A stretch of 11,058 nt of DNA from an uncultured Butyrivibrio sp. (GTDB lineage Bacteria; Bacillota; Clostridia; Lachnospirales; Lachnospiraceae). A program made the position numbers and the translations under genes. Shown piece after piece: positions 6,502 through 11,058 of the stretch (its first letter is position 1; each line of letters begins with the position of its first letter). The DNA is taken from NCBI GenBank assembly GCA_910577605.1, contig CAJTON010000002.1, positions 10,316-21,373 of the forward strand, given 5' to 3'. Under the pieces are notes generated by a model, which saw only the letters and a list, made by a program, of their open reading frames with translations, was not told where the DNA came from and did not search any database.

Positions 6502-7125
6502 ATGACAGACAAAGAACTCAAGGTCGAAAATTACAGGAAGCAAAACAGAGCGACGGAATGCGGGCAGGTGGTTTTCACAGGCTCGTCGCTTATGGAAATG
6601 TTTCCGATAAATAAATTTCTGGACGAAAGCGGGGACAGAACCGTTATCTACAACCGCGGAGTGGGCGGCTTCATATCCGAAGAGCTTCTTGAGGTTATAG
6701 ACGTATGCGCCACTGATTTAAAGCCCTCAAAGGTATTTATAAATATCGGCACAAACGATCTTAGCTGGTCAAGCATTCCCGTCAGCCAGCTTATGGATAA
6801 TTATGACAAAATAATCACCGCCATAGAAGACGCGGTCCCCGGCGTAAAAATTTATCTTATGGCGTATTATCCGGTAAACCCCGAAGCTGCCGACGAAAGC
6901 ATGAAGGAATGTCTGCGGATACGCACGAATGAGAAGATCACCGCCGCAAACGAAGAAGTCAAGAAGCTCGCAAAAAAACACGGTCAGCGCTATATCAACA
7001 TCAGCGCCAATCTTAAAGACAACCAGGGGCGCCTTAAAGCCGAATACACGATAGAAGGCGTGCATATCAACGAAAACGGCTATCGCGCAATCTACGGCGA
7101 CATAATGAAATATGTAAAAGAATGA
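6502..7125 (+). CDS. Cytoplasmic SGNH/GDSL hydrolase
   Basis: A 207-residue single-domain SGNH hydrolase without a signal peptide. Block I is F-T-G-S-S-L with nucleophile Ser28, block II is N-R-G-V-G-G (51-56), block III is G-T-N-D (83-86), and block V is E-G-V-H (185-188) with His188. Glutamate stands where the catalytic-triad Asp normally is, which is tolerated in some acylhydrolases. The length fits small lysophospholipase or acetyl-esterase relatives, but the substrate is unknown. The ribosome site GGAG is ten bases upstream, a little far. It follows the HIT gene by 45 bases with no convincing terminator. Its stop lies three bases from the stop of the convergent YjbR gene. It is unlike the lipoprotein esterase in length and block I (G-S-S-L against G-G-S-I-T), so the two are not recent duplicates. 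Confidence 0.88.
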   Translation: MTDKELKVENYRKQNRATECGQVVFTGSSLMEMFPINKFLDESGDRTVIYNRGVGGFISEELLEVIDVCATDLKPSKVFINIGTNDLSWSSIPVSQLMDNYDKIITAIEDAVPGVKIYLMAYYPVNPEAADESMKECLRIRTNEKITAANEEVKKLAKKHGQRYINISANLKDNQGRLKAEYTIEGVHINENGYRAIYGDIMKYVKE

Positions 7126-7128
7126 GCC

Positions 7129-7542
7129 TTATTTTCCGGCTTCGCGCACACGCGCACCCTTTTTCCGCTTCGGCGCGGTAAGCCCGAAGCTTGCTTCAAG
7201 CAGCGAAAAAATATTCTCCCTCCCCACCGTGCCGTCCAGCAAAACGGTGAGCCAGCAGCGCTTATTCATATGGTAGCCCGGAAAATAACCCGGCGTTCCC
7301 GCCAAAAGCGCTATCATTTCCGAATCCGCCTTTACGTCAAGTATGTCCACTCTTTTGCCGCTCTCAAGTCCTAATTTGCCGCCGTCGATATTCATCACCA
7401 CGGCAAACCACTTTTTATTGTCGCCTCTGCGAAAGATAAAAGCGTCGGGCGTGCTCTCCCATAAATGCTCGTCGCAAGCCTTGTAGCGCTTCCTCGCTTC
7501 GCTGATAATGTCATTTTTCAAAGAATTTCCGTCACTGTTCAT
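7129..7542 (-). CDS. MmcQ/YjbR family protein
   Basis: A 137-residue cytoplasmic protein of the MmcQ/YjbR (DUF419) family, whose fold resembles a double-wing DNA-binding motif although its cellular role is not settled. Family landmarks are P-D-A-F-I-F-R-R near the N-terminus, the K-W-F-A-V-V strand, L-D-V-K-A-D, the P-G-Y-F-P-G-Y-H-M-N-K region, W-L-T-V-L-L-D-G-T-V and the final helix. The C-terminal tail is strongly basic (A-P-K-R-K-K-G-A-R-V-R), consistent with nucleic-acid contact. Its ATG abuts the TAA of the membrane protein gene with no bases between. GGAAG lies inside the end of that gene, so translation is probably coupled. It is the last gene of the minus-strand operon. Confidence 0.88.
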   Translation of the reverse strand: MNSDGNSLKNDIISEARKRYKACDEHLWESTPDAFIFRRGDNKKWFAVVMNIDGGKLGLESGKRVDILDVKADSEMIALLAGTPGYFPGYHMNKRCWLTVLLDGTVGRENIFSLLEASFGLTAPKRKKGARVREAGK

Positions 7543-7965
7543 TTACTGACTTCCTTTTTTATTTTTGACCATATAAATATTCAGGCTGACAAATGCCGTT
7601 ATAATCAAAAGATGCAAAACAATATGGTAAGCATCCGGAATATATCTTCGCCTGCTTTCAAATATTTTTAGACTGTCCTTAAAATATTCTATTTTGCCCG
7701 ACCCCCGTCCGGTCAAAGTATACAGCCAGTGAGAAATGAACTGCGTCGCAAACCAAAGCAGGAGCCAGACGTCCAAGATATATTTCCCTATTTTTTCTTT
7801 AAAAATAAAGAGAACTAACGCTGTTAAGTAAATTATAAAATAAATTCCGTCTTCTGTAAATGACCGCGTTACCAAATATTTATCGCCAAAATCAACTCCG
7901 ACCATGTCGAGAAAAAACCATAATAACAATATCATGCAAAAGATAAGGACATACTTCTTTTTCAT
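7543..7965 (-). CDS. Small four-helix membrane protein of unknown function
   Basis: A 140-residue integral membrane protein that I do not recognise. Four hydrophobic segments are visible at about 5-22, 40-57, 64-83 and 112-133. The loop between the third and fourth (about 84-111) is charged and carries a run of arginines. The C-terminus is basic (K-N-K-K-G-S-Q), which by the positive-inside rule puts it in the cytosol. No enzymatic motif, cysteine pair or signal peptidase site is apparent. The gene is clearly more AT-rich than the surrounding sequence. GGAG five bases before the ATG supports the start. It begins 19 bases after the nucleotidyltransferase stop and ends exactly at the YjbR start, so it is an internal operon member and likely expressed with them. 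Confidence 0.75.
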   Translation of the reverse strand: MKKKYVLIFCMILLLWFFLDMVGVDFGDKYLVTRSFTEDGIYFIIYLTALVLFIFKEKIGKYILDVWLLLWFATQFISHWLYTLTGRGSGKIEYFKDSLKIFESRRRYIPDAYHIVLHLLIITAFVSLNIYMVKNKKGSQ

Positions 7966-7984
7966 AAAATCTCCACTTCATTTC

Positions 7985-8746
7985 TCAGAATAAATGCGCC
8001 TGAATTTCGCCCGTCATATATTCCGCGAATCCTTGAGCGGATTCACGTCCCGGATTCATTTCCTCGTCAGAGAGATAGCAGTCAAGCGCCCGCCGCACAA
8101 CGCTGCGGTATTCATCCGGCAGATGAGAGATTCCCCACTCGCCGCCCCGCGCTTTTGACAGGCATAAGCCGTCTTTGAGAAAAGCAAGGACCCTGCACAG
8201 ATTGAGAATCATATAAACGGGCTCCTCCGAAATATCCTCAATAGCGTTTTCTACGTCAAGACATATGCTGTCGACATACGCCGCCTTTGGCACCTCCCCG
8301 AATACGTCGGAAATCTTTTCTCCGAAGAGAGCGATCCCGTATCTGTTTATAACCGTAAAATGCGCCGCAAGATCCCTGTCCTCTCCCTTCATGCTGCGCA
8401 CATAATCTTCAGAACCGTCCTTATAGCGCCGCAGATGAGCGTTTGAAAAATGCAGCTCAAACGGCGTAGGATAGACAAAAGGCTTGCAGTATTCACGCTT
8501 AACGACGCTGACTTCCATTCCTTTCGGGGGCGCTTTTTCATTCAGCTTTACAAGTCCGCCCATAAAATCAAGCTTCTGCGCGCCGCTTACCTCTCCGTCC
8601 ACGACAACGATAATATCTATGTCGCTTTTGAGAGGATTAAAACAGCCCATCGCCAAGGAACCGTGAAGATAAACTCCGGTCAGCCCGCCGCCAAAAATCC
8701 TCAAGCACATATCCGTAAAATCGTCAAGCAGTTTCTGATATTGCAT
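7985..8746 (-). CDS. ANT-type aminoglycoside nucleotidyltransferase with DUF4111 domain
   Basis: A 253-residue nucleotidyltransferase of the ANT(9)/ANT(3'') (Spw/AadA-like) kind. Proteins of this family adenylylate a hydroxyl of spectinomycin or streptomycin and thereby inactivate it. The catalytic motif is H-G-S-L-A (28-32) with S-D-I-D (41-44), giving metal ligands Asp42 and Asp44. Glu78 in G-M-E-V-S is placed like the catalytic base of AadA. The helical C-terminal domain has the family signature L-N-L-C-R-V-L-A-F-L-K-D-G (181-193) and G-G-E-W (201-204). The ATG at 8746 is chosen over the in-frame one at 8770: AGGAGG lies four bases before it, while the earlier ATG overlaps the permease stop and has no such site. 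Real drug substrate and resistance level are unproven; many Clostridia carry distant, silent relatives. Confidence 0.85.
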   Translation of the reverse strand: MQYQKLLDDFTDMCLRIFGGGLTGVYLHGSLAMGCFNPLKSDIDIIVVVDGEVSGAQKLDFMGGLVKLNEKAPPKGMEVSVVKREYCKPFVYPTPFELHFSNAHLRRYKDGSEDYVRSMKGEDRDLAAHFTVINRYGIALFGEKISDVFGEVPKAAYVDSICLDVENAIEDISEEPVYMILNLCRVLAFLKDGLCLSKARGGEWGISHLPDEYRSVVRRALDCYLSDEEMNPGRESAQGFAEYMTGEIQAHLF

Positions 8747-8766
8747 TTTTCCTCCTAAAAATCTGC

Positions 8767-9915
8767 TCACTCAAGCATTATTTCCTTGACTGAAATTTTC
8801 TTTATTCTCTGTGAATAAAAATACATCACCAGTTCGTAGACCGCCGCAAATAACGCCAAAGAAATAAACATTGCGGCAATGTCAAATTTGTACTCCGGCA
8901 CGCCCTCAATATTTTTAAATATGATTTCCACTGCGATTTTCAGTATCGCGTACTGATAGACCGTCCCTATCGCAAACCCGATGTACGCCGTCGGTCGGTA
9001 GCCGCTAAGCAGCGCCCCACCGCATTCTTTTTGCGAATAGCCGAAAACTCTCATCATCGCGATCGTCTTGGTGTTGCCGTTTATCACCGCGGTTATCGCG
9101 AGAAAAAGCATCGTACATGCAAGAATCAGACCTATCATTATAATCATAGCCGCGAACATAACGCTCGCGAGGTCCCTCATCGCAAAGGACATCTGCGTCA
9201 TCGACGAGAAGCAGAAGGCAGAAAAAATCACAAAGAAAACAAGGACTTTTCTGCTTCTTAAAGTATTGCTCCTGAGTTCGGCGGTAAACGAACGCTCTTT
9301 GCCCGTTTTTTTGCCGCGCACAGGCTTTCCGAAACGGCTCTGCATACTGTCCTTCAAAAGCGTGAGTACCGGTTTTTTCAGCTTGAAAAAAGCATACGCT
9401 ATCGACAGAAGAGCAAGCGCCGCCGCAGGCACAAGCACAAGTCCGGCAAAAAGCGCCGGATGAAAGCCCACCGCAATATCGGGAAGTATCTTATCATTGT
9501 TCTGCACCTTGTAAAAAAGCGGCATCAAAGCGAACGCCCCCGCGTATCCGATTGCGCCGCCTATCAAAACACTTATGCCGAAAATCCAGAAATTCCGCGC
9601 TATTTTTATATTGGAATACCCGATAGCCTTCAGTATTCCGAGTTCCTTTTTGTGAATGTCTATGTAATGCCTTACATAAAAAGCAAGCATTACCGCCGAG
9701 GTCGCAAGCAGACAGAAGCCGGAAAGCGAGCTTACCAGCTTCGCGGTAGAGACCTGAGCGTTGTAAAAGCCTATGGCCGTCTCGGAAACTATCTGCTCCC
9801 TGACCGAAACTATATCAATATTGTAATTGAGAAACAATGTGCAGACAAATACGGCGCAGCAGGCAATTATGCAGATTCCGGCAAGCTTTGCGGCATCTTT
9901 TATTCCGACCACCAT
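8767..9915 (-). CDS. Compact FtsX-type ABC transporter permease
   Basis: A 382-residue ABC permease with about eight membrane helices (roughly 11-30, 62-82, 107-130, 151-176, 223-243, 250-277, 303-326, 344-366). Two FtsX domains are marked by the paired coupling motifs K-E-L-G-I-L-K-A-I-G-Y-S (90-101) and K-T-I-A-M-M-R-V-F-G-Y-S (283-294), evidence of an internal duplication. The large extracellular domains of MacB or BceB permeases are missing, so it is a reduced version, a form I recall from Bacillota TetR-ATPase-permease cassettes. A charged cytosolic linker spans about 178-221. The start is four bases after the ATPase stop with a weak GGTGG site, implying coupled translation. Together with the ATPase it forms the transporter; the cargo (lipid, peptide or drug) is unknown. 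Confidence 0.87.
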   Translation of the reverse strand: MVVGIKDAAKLAGICIIACCAVFVCTLFLNYNIDIVSVREQIVSETAIGFYNAQVSTAKLVSSLSGFCLLATSAVMLAFYVRHYIDIHKKELGILKAIGYSNIKIARNFWIFGISVLIGGAIGYAGAFALMPLFYKVQNNDKILPDIAVGFHPALFAGLVLVPAAALALLSIAYAFFKLKKPVLTLLKDSMQSRFGKPVRGKKTGKERSFTAELRSNTLRSRKVLVFFVIFSAFCFSSMTQMSFAMRDLASVMFAAMIIMIGLILACTMLFLAITAVINGNTKTIAMMRVFGYSQKECGGALLSGYRPTAYIGFAIGTVYQYAILKIAVEIIFKNIEGVPEYKFDIAAMFISLALFAAVYELVMYFYSQRIKKISVKEIMLE

Positions 9916-9919
9916 AATA

Positions 9920-10612
9920 TCACCACCCTATCTCATACGCGCTTTTCGGAGCTTCATTAGAATAAGCGCCCGATATTTTTCCGCTGTTCATCATTATGAC
10001 GTCCTGCGCCATATCCGCAATATTCTGGTTATGCGTCACCATTATAACCGTAAAGACGTACTCCTTCTGCATTTTGGAGATATAATCCAAGACCTGTCTT
10101 CCGGTCTGCTCGTCAAGCGCTCCTGTCGGTTCGTCAAGAAAAAGAACCTTCGGTTTCTTGGCGAGCGCCCTCGCGATAGCGACTCTCTGCTGTTCTCCTC
10201 CGGAAAGCTCGCCCGGATATTTGTTAAGCTTTTCCCCTAATCCGACCGCCTCAATAACGGCTTTATAATCCTTATTCTGCGCCAAATCGGCGCCCATTCT
10301 TACGTTTTTGTCAACGTTCATATTGGGCAGAAGATAATACTGCTGAAAAATAAATCCGATATTTTCTTTCCGGAAATCAGTCAGCTCCTTATCGGAAAAC
10401 TCCGCTATGTCTTTTCCGTCATACAGCACGCTGCCTCCGTCAGGGCGTTCAAGCCCCGAAACCACATTGAGCAGCGTTGACTTGCCGGAGCCGGACGCCC
10501 CTAGTATAACGTAAAAGCCGCCGTCCCTTATATTAAGGCTTATACCTTTAAGCACTGAAACCTTACTTTCTCCCGAACCGTAATCTTTGGCGACATCCTT
10601 TACCTCAATCAT
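9920..10612 (-). CDS. ABC transporter ATP-binding protein (MacB/LolD-type)
   Basis: A 230-residue ATPase that powers the adjacent FtsX permease. All nucleotide-binding motifs are intact: Walker A G-A-S-G-S-G-K-S-T (38-46), Q-loop F-I-F-Q-Q-Y-Y-L-L-P, signature L-S-G-G-E-Q-Q-R-V-A, Walker B V-L-F-L-D-E-P-T-G-A-L-D and H-loop V-T-H-N. The Y-Y-L-L-P after the Q-loop is typical of the MacB/LolD/FtsE branch that pairs with FtsX-like permeases. The ATG at 10612 is chosen because AAGGAGG lies six bases upstream; a longer in-frame start at 10633 would sit inside that ribosome site region. The start overlaps the regulator's stop by eight bases (ATGATTGA on the coding strand), so translation is coupled. 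Confidence 0.93.
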   Translation of the reverse strand: MIEVKDVAKDYGSGESKVSVLKGISLNIRDGGFYVILGASGSGKSTLLNVVSGLERPDGGSVLYDGKDIAEFSDKELTDFRKENIGFIFQQYYLLPNMNVDKNVRMGADLAQNKDYKAVIEAVGLGEKLNKYPGELSGGEQQRVAIARALAKKPKVLFLDEPTGALDEQTGRQVLDYISKMQKEYVFTVIMVTHNQNIADMAQDVIMMNSGKISGAYSNEAPKSAYEIGW

Positions 10613-11058
10613 TTTTTCCCTCCTTGTCAACACCTAAAAGCCCTTTGAAAACCTCCGTCATCATACCGCTTATCTCCTCCGCGGTGAAGCGGCACATTCC
10701 TGTGGCGCAAAGCGTCGCTATGCCGTGACTGTATATCCACAAGTGTCTGTACAGTTTTTTTGCTGCCCCGCTGTCAAGACCGTAGCTTTCCTGCACCGAA
10801 CGGACTATCCTGTCATAATTTTCCTCTATCAGCGGCAGCACTCCCGATATTGAAGGAACGCTCTCCTGCTCCTCCATAAAAAGAAGCTGAAAAAGCTTGG
10901 GCTCTTTTATCGCGAAAAGAATATACTGCGTTCCCACTCCCTTGAACGCGATCTCCGCCTTCAGACCCCTGTCAATATACGAGGCGTAAAGCCTTTTGAC
11001 CGAAAGTCTGACCTCATTTACCACCTCGTCCATACTTTCAAATACCGTAAACACAGGT
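10605..11058 (-). CDS. TetR/AcrR-family regulator, N-terminus cut by window edge
   Basis: The frame runs to the right edge, so only about the last 150 residues are seen. The first visible residues, P-V-F-T-V-F-E-S-M-D-E-V, match the recognition-helix end of a TetR helix-turn-helix (compare Q-P-I-F-R-x-F-x-x-M-E-E-L in relatives). Most of the DNA-binding domain therefore lies outside. The rest is the all-helical ligand-binding domain, with L-F-Q-L-L-F-M and W-I-Y-S-H-G-I-A-T-L typical of TetR C-terminal helices. The GTG at 11054 is a valine codon inside the gene, not the start. As first gene of the operon it presumably represses itself and the ATPase-permease pair, with release by a hydrophobic ligand; the operator would lie beyond the window. 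Confidence 0.86.
   Translation of the reverse strand, partial: PVFTVFESMDEVVNEVRLSVKRLYASYIDRGLKAEIAFKGVGTQYILFAIKEPKLFQLLFMEEQESVPSISGVLPLIEENYDRIVRSVQESYGLDSGAAKKLYRHLWIYSHGIATLCATGMCRFTAEEISGMMTEVFKGLLGVDKEGKND

Noticed and set aside
437..7125. The two SGNH hydrolases as a recent gene duplication
   Set aside because: They differ in length, signal peptide, block I (G-G-S-I-T against G-S-S-L) and block V, so they belong to different subfamilies.
7144..7164. GCGC-ACAC-GCGC hairpin followed by five T residues as a terminator for the plus-strand SGNH gene
   Set aside because: The stem is only 4 bp, four bases separate it from the T-run, and it lies within the YjbR coding sequence, so it is too weak to call.
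8747..8770. Longer start for the aminoglycoside nucleotidyltransferase (ATG at 8770)
   Set aside because: Its extra codons contain the AGGAGG site itself and overlap the permease stop; the ATG at 8746 has the proper spacing.

Overview
The window looks like chromosomal DNA of a low-to-middle GC member of the Bacillota, probably a gut-type Clostridia (Oscillospirales or Lachnospirales-like). The reasons are strong AGGAGG-type ribosome binding sites, sigma-A style promoters, a lipoprotein with a T/E-rich linker, and a gene repertoire common in such genomes: a TrkAH potassium system, a DUF1508 protein, a compact FtsX permease cassette and several SGNH hydrolases. This is inference; there is no rRNA or marker gene. 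No mobile element, CRISPR array, tRNA or rRNA was seen. Genes fill nearly the whole window and no gene-free stretch exceeds 200 bases.

Left part (1-3015): the 3' end of a plus-strand GNAT acetyltransferase meets a minus-strand SGNH/GDSL esterase lipoprotein at a long hairpin that can serve both genes. Behind the lipoprotein gene are a GC-rich leader hairpin and a 42-codon orphan reading frame that may be a gene remnant. Next come a SAM-dependent methyltransferase and a two-repeat DUF1508 (YegP-like) protein, arranged head to tail on the minus strand with three bases between them.

Middle (3016-7125): a 196-bp divergent promoter region has clear sigma-A promoters in both directions and a dyad between them. 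To the right it drives trkA and trkH, the cytosolic gating ring and membrane pore of a K+ uptake system. A HIT-family nucleotide hydrolase and a cytoplasmic SGNH hydrolase follow on the same strand at short spacing. The TrkA protein appears to lack about seven residues in its second Rossmann domain, at the strand that normally carries the ribose-binding acidic residue.

Right part (7129-11058): six tightly packed minus-strand genes form one apparent operon. In transcription order they are a TetR-type regulator (N-terminus cut by the window edge), an ABC ATPase, a compact two-FtsX-domain permease, an ANT-type aminoglycoside nucleotidyltransferase, a small four-helix membrane protein and an MmcQ/YjbR protein. 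The regulator-ATPase-permease trio is a standard regulated export or membrane-stress cassette. The nucleotidyltransferase behind it suggests, without proving, a link to antibiotic tolerance.

Most of the window is ordinary. The points most worth a second look are the TrkA lesion, the resistance-like operon, the orphan frame behind the lipoprotein gene, and the divergent promoter with its central dyad.
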